From assembly GCF_024362205.1 (NCBI RefSeq), contig NZ_CP101462.1, forward strand, positions 2,886,001 through 2,950,000: a DNA stretch of 64,000 bases, in the 5' to 3' direction. The notes under the pieces were generated by a model that saw only the letters and a program-made list of their open reading frames with translations, was not told the DNA's origin and did not search any database. This document shows, in pieces, positions 45,633-54,193 of the stretch (the first letter of the stretch is position 1; the number at the start of each line of letters is the position of its first letter). Source of the stretch: Exiguobacterium aurantiacum. GTDB lineage: Bacteria > Bacillota > Bacilli > Exiguobacteriales > Exiguobacteriaceae. Both the position numbers and the translations under genes were made by a program.

Positions 45633-46108
45633 TAGTGCGTCACCTCCATAATTGCTTTTTCGAACGAATCGTGAATCTCTCGAATCATCTGTTCCTTATC
45701 TGGCACATGAATCGAATGGACGAAAATCGACTTCTTATCTTCCGAAAAATCCATCGATAGCGTCCCTGGCGTCAAGCTGATGAGCGACGCTAAAAGCGTC
45801 AATTCCCAATCCGACTTGAGCTGCGTCGGCACTTCGATGATGCCGGGCTCAATGTCGAGTTTCGGACTGAGCAACACTTTCACGACATCGATGTTCGACA
45901 TAATCAATTCTTTGATGAACAACGCAATCAACTTGAACGCAGCGAAGACCCGGCGCATATAGAAATCGAAATGAAGGAAGCGGCGCAATACGAACAGGAT
46001 GAAAATCCCGACGATATAACCGAGCAGGAAATCGACGCCTGTGTAGCTATTCCAAAGCACCGCCCACATGATGGCGATGACGGTGTTTAAAACGATTTGG
46101 AACGTCAT
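45632..46108 (-). CDS. mrpE: Na+/H+ antiporter subunit MrpE
   Basis: 158 residues, two N-terminal TM helices and a cytoplasmic domain (SLTPGTLSMDFSEDKKSIFV, a family motif). Its start overlaps the mrpD stop. Required for Mrp assembly. Confidence 0.94.
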   Translation of the reverse strand: MTFQIVLNTVIAIMWAVLWNSYTGVDFLLGYIVGIFILFVLRRFLHFDFYMRRVFAAFKLIALFIKELIMSNIDVVKVLLSPKLDIEPGIIEVPTQLKSDWELTLLASLISLTPGTLSMDFSEDKKSIFVHSIHVPDKEQMIREIHDSFEKAIMEVTH

Positions 46109-47595
46109 GCGCCCCCTCCTTTCAAGACTGAATCAATATAAATCGACGGATCGAGTAACTGGTCCGACGCCTCGAGGAAGAACGAGAGAATCGGCTGGGC
46201 TGCGACGCCGAGCACCGTCGTCAAAATGACGAGCGGAATGGCTGGAAGCAACAAATCGCCGACTTTCGTCTTACCTTGGGCTTTCGTATGCTTTTGCTCG
46301 CCCCAGAACACATACATGAAGATTTTAATCATCGAGAAGAGCGTCAACATCCCGACAGCGAGTGCGATGCCGCCGACAACGTATTGCTCTGTCTCAAAGC
46401 TCGAGACGACGAGCGAGAGCTTGCTGACGAAGCCGCTGAACGGCGGGATTCCGGCGATGGCGATCCCGGTTATGAAGAACATCCAACCGAGGAGCGGGTG
46501 CGTTTTCAACAAGCCACCCATCTGCTTCAAATCGGTCGTACCGGTAATCCGTTGCGCCGTCCCCGCATAGAGGAAGAGCGCCGTCTTCACGATGATGTTG
46601 TGGACGATATAGTAAATCGCCGCTGCAATCGCGAGACTCGTGTACAGACCGAGACCGATGACCATATAGCCGACCTGCGACACGATATGGTACGACAGGA
46701 TGCGCTTGAAGTCGAAGTTCGATACGGCGCCTAGTCCGCCAATGACGATTGTAATCGCCCCGACCCAAATGAGAATCGGCTGCGTGAACTCCTGATTGTG
46801 CGGGAAGATGAGCGTGAACGTCCGAATGATCGCGTAAATCCCGACTTTCGTCAGCAATCCGCCGAACAAGGCGGCGACCGCGGCCGGCGGTCCGAAGTAA
46901 GAACGCGGCAACCAGAAGTAAAGTGGGAACAATGCCCCTTTCATCCCGAAGACGATGAAGTAGAACATGGCGATGACATTTAACACCCCGACCTGTTCTA
47001 GTTCGGCGACACGCTCGGCAAGTTGCGCCATGTTGAGCGTGCCTGTCACCGCATACGTGAATGCCATCGTCGCAATGAACAAGATGGAGGCAAAGATATT
47101 CATGACGACGTATTTGAGCGACTCCCGAAGTTGATAGTTCGTCCCACCCATGACAATCAAGACATACGATGAGATGAGCATGACTTCGAAGAAGACGAAC
47201 AAGTTGAAAATATCGCCCGTCAAGAACGCCCCGTTCACACCCGTCAACAAGAAGAAATAGAACGGATAGAAGTAAAACTTCTCACGTTCCGGCGCAATCG
47301 TCCGAAACGCGAAGAAGAGACAAAGGAGTCCGACGATGGCCGACATGAGCACCATGATCGCCGCGAACAAGTCGGCGACGAGCACAATCCCGAACGGTGC
47401 CGACCAATTGCCGACCTCAAGGACGACAACCCCTTTGGACCGAACGACAGTGAGCAAGTACGTCGCGACGCCGAGCATGAGTACGGCCGTCAAGCCGCTT
47501 AAGAAACGTTGTAACGCAATGCGTTTCGAGAACAGAATTAAAACCGCTCCGACCGCAAATGGAATCAAGAATGGGAGTACGAGCAAGTTATTCAT
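46105..47595 (-). CDS. mrpD: Na+/H+ antiporter subunit MrpD
   Basis: 496 residues with about fourteen TM helices, of the NuoL/M/N-like proton-pumping family (GALFPLYFWLPRSYFGPPAAVAALFGG). One of the two ion-conducting subunits. It overlaps both neighbours by a few bases. Confidence 0.95.
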   Translation of the reverse strand: MNNLLVLPFLIPFAVGAVLILFSKRIALQRFLSGLTAVLMLGVATYLLTVVRSKGVVVLEVGNWSAPFGIVLVADLFAAIMVLMSAIVGLLCLFFAFRTIAPEREKFYFYPFYFFLLTGVNGAFLTGDIFNLFVFFEVMLISSYVLIVMGGTNYQLRESLKYVVMNIFASILFIATMAFTYAVTGTLNMAQLAERVAELEQVGVLNVIAMFYFIVFGMKGALFPLYFWLPRSYFGPPAAVAALFGGLLTKVGIYAIIRTFTLIFPHNQEFTQPILIWVGAITIVIGGLGAVSNFDFKRILSYHIVSQVGYMVIGLGLYTSLAIAAAIYYIVHNIIVKTALFLYAGTAQRITGTTDLKQMGGLLKTHPLLGWMFFITGIAIAGIPPFSGFVSKLSLVVSSFETEQYVVGGIALAVGMLTLFSMIKIFMYVFWGEQKHTKAQGKTKVGDLLLPAIPLVILTTVLGVAAQPILSFFLEASDQLLDPSIYIDSVLKGGGA

Positions 47596-47926
47596 CAGCC
47601 GACCCCCTCAATTGTTCTAAATCATCCGTTTTAAACGCTTTGTATGTCCGGTATGACAGGACAAGTAGAAACGATGTCATCCCAAAGCTGATGACGAGCG
47701 CCGTCAAGACGAGTGCTTGCGGCAACGGGTCAGCGTACGCTTCCGAATTCAAGTTCAGAAGCGGCGGTGTCCCACTTTGCAGGCCAGCCATCGTCAATAG
47801 TAAGAAGTGCGCCCCGTGCGACAGCAAAATGAGTCCGAGCACGATTCGCAATAAGCTTTTCGTCAGTAACAGGTAAGTGCCGACCATGAAGAGGACACCG
47901 ACCGTAATCGACATGAGTATTTCCAT
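47588..47926 (-). CDS. mrpC: Na+/H+ antiporter subunit MrpC
   Basis: 112 residues, NuoK-like with three TM helices (GTYLLLTKSLLRIVLGLILLSHG). Its start overlaps the mrpB stop (TAATG). Confidence 0.94.
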   Translation of the reverse strand: MEILMSITVGVLFMVGTYLLLTKSLLRIVLGLILLSHGAHFLLLTMAGLQSGTPPLLNLNSEAYADPLPQALVLTALVISFGMTSFLLVLSYRTYKAFKTDDLEQLRGSADE

Positions 47927-48363
47927 TACGAATCATCCTCCGCAATCGCTAAAATTATTGTCAGGGCAATGGCCACGACCACCAAGTAAATTCCAAGGTC
48001 GAACGGGAGCGCCGTTGACAGCTCGGTCGTTCCAAGGACCGGTAAGTCGTAGTAGTCAAAAAACTGAGTCAAGAACGGATAACCGAACAGCATGCTCGAC
48101 ACGCCTGTGAACAAGGCGACGAGCAAGCCGACGGCAATCATCGTTGTGAAGTTGAACGGAATTGCTTTTTTGATGCGCTTCATATCAAAACCTAAATACA
48201 TGAGGAGAAGCGCGCTCGCCGTCATCAATCCACCGATGAACCCTCCGCCGGGGTTGTTGTGGCCGGCGAAGAACAAATAGATTGAGAAGGCGAGCAAGAC
48301 AAATGTGACGACCCGGGTGATGTTATGGAGCATCAAGTTACTCGCTCTCACATGTCGTTTCAT
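47926..48363 (-). CDS. mrpB: Na+/H+ antiporter subunit MrpB
   Basis: 145 residues with four TM helices (AGHNNPGGGFIGGL, the MrpB motif). ATG overlaps the mrpA stop (ATGA) and follows GGAGGAG. Confidence 0.94.
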   Translation of the reverse strand: MKRHVRASNLMLHNITRVVTFVLLAFSIYLFFAGHNNPGGGFIGGLMTASALLLMYLGFDMKRIKKAIPFNFTTMIAVGLLVALFTGVSSMLFGYPFLTQFFDYYDLPVLGTTELSTALPFDLGIYLVVVAIALTIILAIAEDDS

Positions 48364-50768
48364 ACGTCTTCTCCTCCTTTCAAGCGCAGTTTAATCAATG
48401 TGACAATCCCGAGGGCCGCAACAGCCAACACAAGCACTTCGAGCAACGTATCGAGTCCACGGAAGTCGACAAGAATGACGTTGACGACGTTGTAACCTCC
48501 AGCGAGTTCTTTCGCATTTTCGAGGAAGTAATCTGAAATTGATTCATATCCGGCCTCGTTCCCGAGTGCTGTCGAACTGAGCGCGACGAGCGTCATCATG
48601 ACGCCGACACCAATCGAGATAAAGAGGTTGGCCACGTTTAACCGAGGCGTGAACTTCTCTTTTCGCATCTCCGGCAAGTGATAGAACGCCAGCATGAAGA
48701 TGACGAGCGTGACCGTCTCGACGAGCAGTTTCGTGAGCGCCAAGTCTGGAGCGCGGAACACGATGAGTAGCAGCGCGAGCAAGAACCCGATGACACCGAC
48801 GACGATGACCGCCGTGATGCGGTGGTTCAAGAACGGGATCGTGACGATCGCCCCGATAAGGAGCGGCATCAAAATCCACATGAACGGTTCAATCACACTC
48901 GTGTTCGCCGTATCGATGGCGAATGCATCGAAGCGCCAGAACGTATAGCCGACGAGGAACAACATGAACGTGAAGATATATGCGAAATAGTCACGCAATA
49001 ACCCCGTCATTTGAAGGCGTGTAATCCACTGTGAACCTGACGTGAGGCCAGTGAGCGCATTGTCATAGAACCAGTTGAACGGGTCACGCTCGCGGTTGTA
49101 AATCGCGAGTTTCATCCAGCGGTGCATGAGATAGAACAAGAACGAAGCGATCAAGACGACACCGAGTGTCATCAGAAGCTCCGTATTGATTCCGTGCCAA
49201 AGTTTGATATCGACGACGAATTGTTCGCCTTCTGGCAAGACCGTTGGTAAAATTGCTTGTTTTGCCGGTTCGATAATCGAATACGACAACAAGTTTGGAA
49301 ATAAGCCAAAGACGATGACGAGCACGACGAGAATGATTGGACTGAGGAGCATCCCAATCGGTGCCTCGTGCACTTTTCGTTCATAATTGCTCGGCTCGAA
49401 CTTTCCACGGAACGTGTGGAAGAACATAATCAAGCTGTAGAGGAACGTGAAGATACTCGCGATCCAGGCGATGAGCGGGAAGAGGAACCCGAGCGAACCG
49501 ACATCGAACGCTTCGAAGTTACGCACGTTCAACATGGCCGAGAAGAACTTCTCCTTACTCAAAAATCCGTTGAACGGTGGGAGCCCGGCCATCGAGGCGA
49601 GACCAATCAGTGAGACAGTGAACGTGATTGGCATGACCGTCATCAAACCGCCGAGTTTGCGAATATCACGCGTCCCCGTCTCATGGTCGATAATCCCGAC
49701 CGCCATGAAGAGCGCACCTTTGAACGTCGCATGGTTGAATAAGTGAAAGACAGCGACGAGAATCGCTTGCGAGTAAATCGGATCATCGGCCCCACCCGTC
49801 AGCGCAGCCGAGCCGACTCCAAGGAGCGACATGATGAGACCGAGCTGACTGACCGTCGAGAAGGCGAGAATCCCTTTCAAGTCCTTTTGCCGGACGGCTG
49901 AAATCGAACCCCAAAGGAGCGTCACGAGTCCGACAATCGACAGCGTCCAGAACCAGACGTTCGAGCCGCCAAACACCGGCGTCATTCGAGCGACGAGATA
50001 AATCCCTGCTTTGACCATCGTTGCCGAGTGCAAGTATGCACTGACCGGCGTCGGTGCTTCCATCGCGTCCGGTAACCAGATGTGAAACGGGAACTGGGCC
50101 GACTTCGTGAACGCCCCGAGCAGGATGAGAATCATCGCTGGAACGAAGAGCGGGCTCGCCTGGACAATATCGACGTTCGCGATAATCGTCCGGATGCTGA
50201 ACGTACCGGTCATTTGGTAGAGCAATACGAAACCACCGAGCATGGCGAGTCCGCCTGCCACGGTGATCAGCATCGACTTTTGAGCACCTTTCGTCGACTT
50301 GTCCTTATGGAACCAGTAGCTGATGAGAAGGGCCGACGCCACACTCGTCACTTCCCAGAACACATACAAGACAATCAAGTTGTCCGATAAGACGACACCG
50401 AGCATCGCTCCCATGAACAGCATCAAGTAAACGTAGAAGTTACCGAGTCGTTCTTTCTTCGATAGATAGAAGATGGAATACAACACGACAAGTGACCCGA
50501 TTCCGGTAATCAATAAGACGAACAACATACTCAATCCGTCTAAATACGCAGTGAAATCAATTCCTAGCGCCGGAATCCAAGAAATCGTCGTTTCCACGAC
50601 TTGACCGGACGAGATGACCGGCAACCAATTCATGAAATAAATGAATAGGGCCGTTGGCAAGAGCCAAACAAACCAACCGGTATGAATTTTAGAGACGTAC
50701 TTAAACAAAAACGGGATGATCAGTGCGAATATAAAAGGTGATAAAATCACCCAATGCAATGCGGACAA
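48360..50768 (-). CDS. mrpA: Na+/H+ antiporter subunit MrpA
   Basis: 802 residues, the largest subunit, with about twenty-one TM helices. It combines a NuoL-like proton channel (SAQFPFHIWLPDAMEAPTPVSAYLHSATMVKAG) with C-terminal MrpB-like helices. TTG 50768 lies 6 nt after GAAGGAGGG; a farther start at 50795 has no ribosome site. Mrp exchanges Na+ for H+ and supports alkaline and salt tolerance. First gene of mrpABCDEFG. Confidence 0.95.
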   Translation of the reverse strand: MSALHWVILSPFIFALIIPFLFKYVSKIHTGWFVWLLPTALFIYFMNWLPVISSGQVVETTISWIPALGIDFTAYLDGLSMLFVLLITGIGSLVVLYSIFYLSKKERLGNFYVYLMLFMGAMLGVVLSDNLIVLYVFWEVTSVASALLISYWFHKDKSTKGAQKSMLITVAGGLAMLGGFVLLYQMTGTFSIRTIIANVDIVQASPLFVPAMILILLGAFTKSAQFPFHIWLPDAMEAPTPVSAYLHSATMVKAGIYLVARMTPVFGGSNVWFWTLSIVGLVTLLWGSISAVRQKDLKGILAFSTVSQLGLIMSLLGVGSAALTGGADDPIYSQAILVAVFHLFNHATFKGALFMAVGIIDHETGTRDIRKLGGLMTVMPITFTVSLIGLASMAGLPPFNGFLSKEKFFSAMLNVRNFEAFDVGSLGFLFPLIAWIASIFTFLYSLIMFFHTFRGKFEPSNYERKVHEAPIGMLLSPIILVVLVIVFGLFPNLLSYSIIEPAKQAILPTVLPEGEQFVVDIKLWHGINTELLMTLGVVLIASFLFYLMHRWMKLAIYNRERDPFNWFYDNALTGLTSGSQWITRLQMTGLLRDYFAYIFTFMLFLVGYTFWRFDAFAIDTANTSVIEPFMWILMPLLIGAIVTIPFLNHRITAVIVVGVIGFLLALLLIVFRAPDLALTKLLVETVTLVIFMLAFYHLPEMRKEKFTPRLNVANLFISIGVGVMMTLVALSSTALGNEAGYESISDYFLENAKELAGGYNVVNVILVDFRGLDTLLEVLVLAVAALGIVTLIKLRLKGGEDV

Positions 50769-50796
50769 AGTGTTCCCTCCTTCAAACTTTCTCAAT

Positions 50797-50812
50797 ATAC
50801 CTTTAAAGGTAT
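50797..50812. promoter_or_regulatory. Palindrome ATACCTTTAAAGGTAT in the mrp leader
   Basis: A perfect 16-bp palindrome 28 bp before the mrpA start, followed on the plus strand by T. As no plus-strand gene ends here, an operator or an RNA hairpin controlling mrp is more likely than a terminator. The rest of the gap 50769-51166 is AT-rich with no clear gene. Confidence 0.4.
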
Positions 50813-51166
50813 TTTTTTACATTAGTGAATGTGACTCCCTTTTCAAGGACGATTCAACAAGGCCTAGATTTTATAATTTAATTACCCAAATCCAAACACG
50901 CTCAACCTTGAACGTTTTTTTAATGCTCTCTCAATGTGTTGTTGGTTCCCAGTATATCGTACTTTTTTTGAGGTTTCACCCTTCTTGCTCTCTTGGATTC
51001 AAATTCACATGAACTTGTTAATAAGAAGAAACGTGATATTTTTTTATTTTTCACGACATTTTTAAAATCCTTTTAATGGAATTTAATTTACTTTTAAATA
51101 CATCTAATGGTCAGTCACATCATTTATTTTCAAACCTGTTACAACCTAATACTCTCCAAAAACGAC

Positions 51167-51205
51167 AAAAAGAGCATGTTCTGTTCATCCAGAACATGCT
51201 CTTTC
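51167..51205. terminator. Terminator of the alpha-glucosidase gene
   Basis: A 14-bp perfect stem (AAGAGCATGTTCTG, 51170-51183) around TTCATC, with T tracts on both strands. Confidence 0.93.
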
Positions 51206-51210
51206 GATTG

Positions 51211-52908
51211 TTAGAGACGATATAACCTAGCCTCGAACGGTCGCAACATAAACGTGTCCGTCTCAATCGTCTCAGGGTCCATCTCATTCGTTAACACGAG
51301 CGTCGCCTTGTCGAGATCAGGGAGCGTCGTCTCGGCAGGGTTCGCCGTCAAGTTGACGATGACATAAAACGTTTGTTCTTCAAACGTGCGCTCATAGGCG
51401 AACACTTGCAGATGGTCCGGCAACAAATCACGGTAACTGCCATACATAAACGTGTCTTCCGTCCGACGGAGACGAATCATCGCCTTATAGAACGAAAGAA
51501 TTGAATGGGCATCCTTCGATTGGGCGTCGACGTTGAGCGTCTCATACTCCTCATGAATCGGCATCCATGGCGACGCTGTCGAGAAACCGGCGTTCGGTGA
51601 CGCGTCCCATTGAATCGGGGTGCGGACGTTGTCGCGCGACGTGCCCCACACTTGCTGCATCGAATCGATTTCGCTCATCCCGTTGGCGATCCGTTCAAAG
51701 TATTCATTTTTCGTCGCCACATCGTCATAATCATGGATCGATGGCAGTGGCACGTTCTTCATGCCGATTTCCTGCCCTTGATAGATGAACGGTGTCCCGT
51801 GCATGAAGAAGTACATCATACCGAGGGCGGTCGCGCTCTCACGCCAATAGTGGTTCTCGTCCCCAACGAGCGAGACGGCGCGGACCATGTCATGGTTCTC
51901 GATATAGAGGGCGTTCCACCCTGTTTCGAGCAGGCCTTGTTGCCACTTGTCAAAGATGCGTTTCAGCTCGACGACGTCGAGCGGCGCTAGACGTGACTTG
52001 CGCATGATGTCGACATGGTCGAAATGGAACGCCATGTTCATCGCTCCATTCTCCGGTCCCATCCACAAGTCGGCTGCCTGCGGCTCGATCCCGTTCGTCT
52101 CGCCGACCGTCATGATATCGTAATTGGCGAACGTCGCCTGTTTCATCTCTTGGAGGTAGTCATGGATGCCCTCGATGTTCGAATACATCGAGAACGCCGT
52201 GACGTACGGCTTCCCATCCGGAGATGGTAACATCGTCTCGGTCGGCATCTTCTTGATGTGGCTAATCGCGTCGACCCGGAATCCGTCGATGCCTTTGTCG
52301 AGCCACCAGTTGATCATGTCATAGACGGCGCCGCGCACTTGTTCATTTTCCCAGTTCAAGTCTGGCTGTTTTTTCGAGAAGACGTGCAAATAGTATTGTT
52401 CGGTCGTTTCATCGTATTCCCAAGCCGAACCACCAAAGATGCTCGCCCAGTTGTTCGGGGGTCCCCCATCCGTCCCGTCGCGCCAGATGTACCAGTCGCG
52501 TTTCGGGTCGTCTTTCGAGCGCTTCGACTCGACGAACCAAGGGTGCTCATCGGACGTGTGGTTGACGACGAGGTCTAAGAGCAGCTTCATCCCACGCGCG
52601 TGGACAGCCTTGAGCAAAGCGTCAAAGTCTTCCATCGTCCCGAACTCTTCCATGATGTCTTCATAGTCCGAGATATCATAGCCGTTGTCATCGTTCGGGG
52701 ACTTGTACATCGGACATAGCCAAATCACATCGATGCCAAGGTCTTCTAAGTAATCGAGCTTCTCGATGATGCCACGGAGATCCCCAATCCCATCCCCGTT
52801 CGAATCTTTAAAACTGCGCGGATAAATCTGATATGCGATTGCTTCTTTCCACCATGTGCGGGTGATCGTTTTCTGTTTCTCTCGTTGTCTACTGACCATT
52901 GACTCCAT
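51211..52908 (-). CDS. Alpha-glucosidase, glycoside hydrolase family 13
   Basis: 565 residues. An intracellular enzyme without a signal peptide. Catalytic residues D213 (GFRVDAISHI), E270 (TVGETNG) and D340 (ENHDMVRA), with the calcium/GH13 motif DSNGDGIGDLRGI. The residue after D213 is Ala; Val there is typical of strict oligo-1,6-glucosidases, so alpha-1,4 specificity is plausible. ATG 52908 lies 10 nt after AGGAGG. A perfect cre overlaps its promoter, which predicts CcpA repression. No transporter gene is beside it. Confidence 0.9.
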   Translation of the reverse strand: MESMVSRQREKQKTITRTWWKEAIAYQIYPRSFKDSNGDGIGDLRGIIEKLDYLEDLGIDVIWLCPMYKSPNDDNGYDISDYEDIMEEFGTMEDFDALLKAVHARGMKLLLDLVVNHTSDEHPWFVESKRSKDDPKRDWYIWRDGTDGGPPNNWASIFGGSAWEYDETTEQYYLHVFSKKQPDLNWENEQVRGAVYDMINWWLDKGIDGFRVDAISHIKKMPTETMLPSPDGKPYVTAFSMYSNIEGIHDYLQEMKQATFANYDIMTVGETNGIEPQAADLWMGPENGAMNMAFHFDHVDIMRKSRLAPLDVVELKRIFDKWQQGLLETGWNALYIENHDMVRAVSLVGDENHYWRESATALGMMYFFMHGTPFIYQGQEIGMKNVPLPSIHDYDDVATKNEYFERIANGMSEIDSMQQVWGTSRDNVRTPIQWDASPNAGFSTASPWMPIHEEYETLNVDAQSKDAHSILSFYKAMIRLRRTEDTFMYGSYRDLLPDHLQVFAYERTFEEQTFYVIVNLTANPAETTLPDLDKATLVLTNEMDPETIETDTFMLRPFEARLYRL

Positions 52909-52983
52909 ACACCGTTTGCCTCCTACATCTCATCATTTATATTTAAATATACTTGAACAGCAATACCTGTTTTAGGCTGAATC

Positions 52984-53017
52984 TAATCCTACAATAGCAC
53001 TTGTGCAAGCGTTTGCA
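52984..53017 (-). promoter_or_regulatory. Promoter of the alpha-glucosidase gene with perfect cre
   Basis: Minus strand TGCAAACGCTTGCA (53004-53017) matches the CcpA cre exactly and is a full palindrome. TTGCAC within it can serve as -35, with TAGATT 17 bp later as -10. CcpA binding would block RNA polymerase. Confidence 0.75.
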
Positions 53018-53030
53018 AATAATAGGACAT

Positions 53031-53059
53031 AAAAAAATGTAGTCCGGAGACTACATTTT
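53031..53059 (-). terminator. Terminator overlapping the esterase stop
   Basis: An 11-bp stem (AAAATGTAGTC) followed on the minus strand by seven T; the esterase stop codon TAG is in the stem. Confidence 0.9.
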
Positions 53060-53806
53060 TGAGACCGTCGCAACTTGTTCACAGAATGCGCCGATGACGT
53101 CGGCCAACCGCTCCCGGTCATGGTCCATCGTGGCCACATGATACGACTGTTCGAGCACTTCCCGTTGTTTTGGAGCTCGCACTTGTTCATATAGCCATAC
53201 CGAGTCTTCCGGTGGGACGACGTTGTCGATGGCAGAATGGATGACGCACGTCGGGACGTTCACCTCGGCCACCATCGGTCGCACCTCCTCGATGAGCGCG
53301 AGCAGTTCACGAATGGCTGATGTCGGGACTTTGTCGTAGACGATCTCGTACACGCCCGGTGCACAGATGTCCGGTTCGTCTTCATCGATGAACCTACAGA
53401 CATCATCCTTGGCGTGACAGGCATAGCCCGGTACCGACAGCGCCGCATTGATGGTGACGATCGCATCGGCTTGACCCGACAAGGCGGCCTTCATCGCCAG
53501 CGTTCCACCCATCGACTGCCCGACGACGACGACGTGTCGACATCGCTCGCGCAATAGATTGATGCCGTCTTCCATCGACTCATACCAGCAGCGGTGGGTC
53601 GATTGTCGAAACTCTTCTGGGTCCGTCCCATGTCCTTTGAGCCGAGGCGCATAGACGGTGAATCCTTTCTCCATCAAGTCGATCCCGACGTCACGCACAC
53701 TCTGGGGCGTCCCGTTAAAGCCATGGCATAACAAGATGCCGATGTCATTTCCTTCATAATAAAACGCGCCCGCTCCCGGGATGACCGGATAAGTAATTGT
53801 CGTCAT
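53051..53806 (-). CDS. Alpha/beta hydrolase, carboxylesterase type
   Basis: 251 residues. Nucleophile S98 in GQSMGG, acid probably in SAIDNVVPP and His in SYHVATMDHD, an oxyanion segment CHGFNGTP. It resembles the thermostable monoacylglycerol lipase/carboxylesterase group (Est30-like). No signal peptide. ATG 53806 follows GGAGG. Single gene. Confidence 0.9.
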   Translation of the reverse strand: MTTITYPVIPGAGAFYYEGNDIGILLCHGFNGTPQSVRDVGIDLMEKGFTVYAPRLKGHGTDPEEFRQSTHRCWYESMEDGINLLRERCRHVVVVGQSMGGTLAMKAALSGQADAIVTINAALSVPGYACHAKDDVCRFIDEDEPDICAPGVYEIVYDKVPTSAIRELLALIEEVRPMVAEVNVPTCVIHSAIDNVVPPEDSVWLYEQVRAPKQREVLEQSYHVATMDHDRERLADVIGAFCEQVATVSKM

Positions 53807-54083
53807 TCGTTTCCTCCCTATTTAATCCACAGTTAACCGATACACTTAATTGTATTAATGAATTGTAAGAGTTGGAGGACGTCCCGTCAACCCGATTGAC
53901 CTCTTGCTCGGTTTTCTTCAAGCCTGTAATCAAACTGTAATACGAACTTCGCAATAAGTGGATTGAGTTCTGACGTCTGCTTGGTTATGTTTAACATGTA
54001 GTTGAAAAGTTGGTAAATGATAGTGAAATCCGTCAAACGATGGGGGAAGCATGCACGCGTTTTCCTTGCGTCAAGTTCAGTAA

Positions 54084-54097
54084 TGTAAGCGCTATCA
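54084..54097. promoter_or_regulatory. cre upstream of the secreted nuclease gene
   Basis: TGTAAGCGCTATCA matches the CcpA cre consensus TGNAANCGNNNNCA. It lies about 97 bp before the start. No clear sigma-A promoter was found in the gap 53807-54193. Confidence 0.55.
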
Positions 54098-54193
54098 TTT
54101 CGTTTTGGCTAAAGGGGGCATCCACTCAAGTAAGAGACCACACGAATTGGGACATCGTATCGGCCATCTACATAATCAAAGGGAGACTAACAC

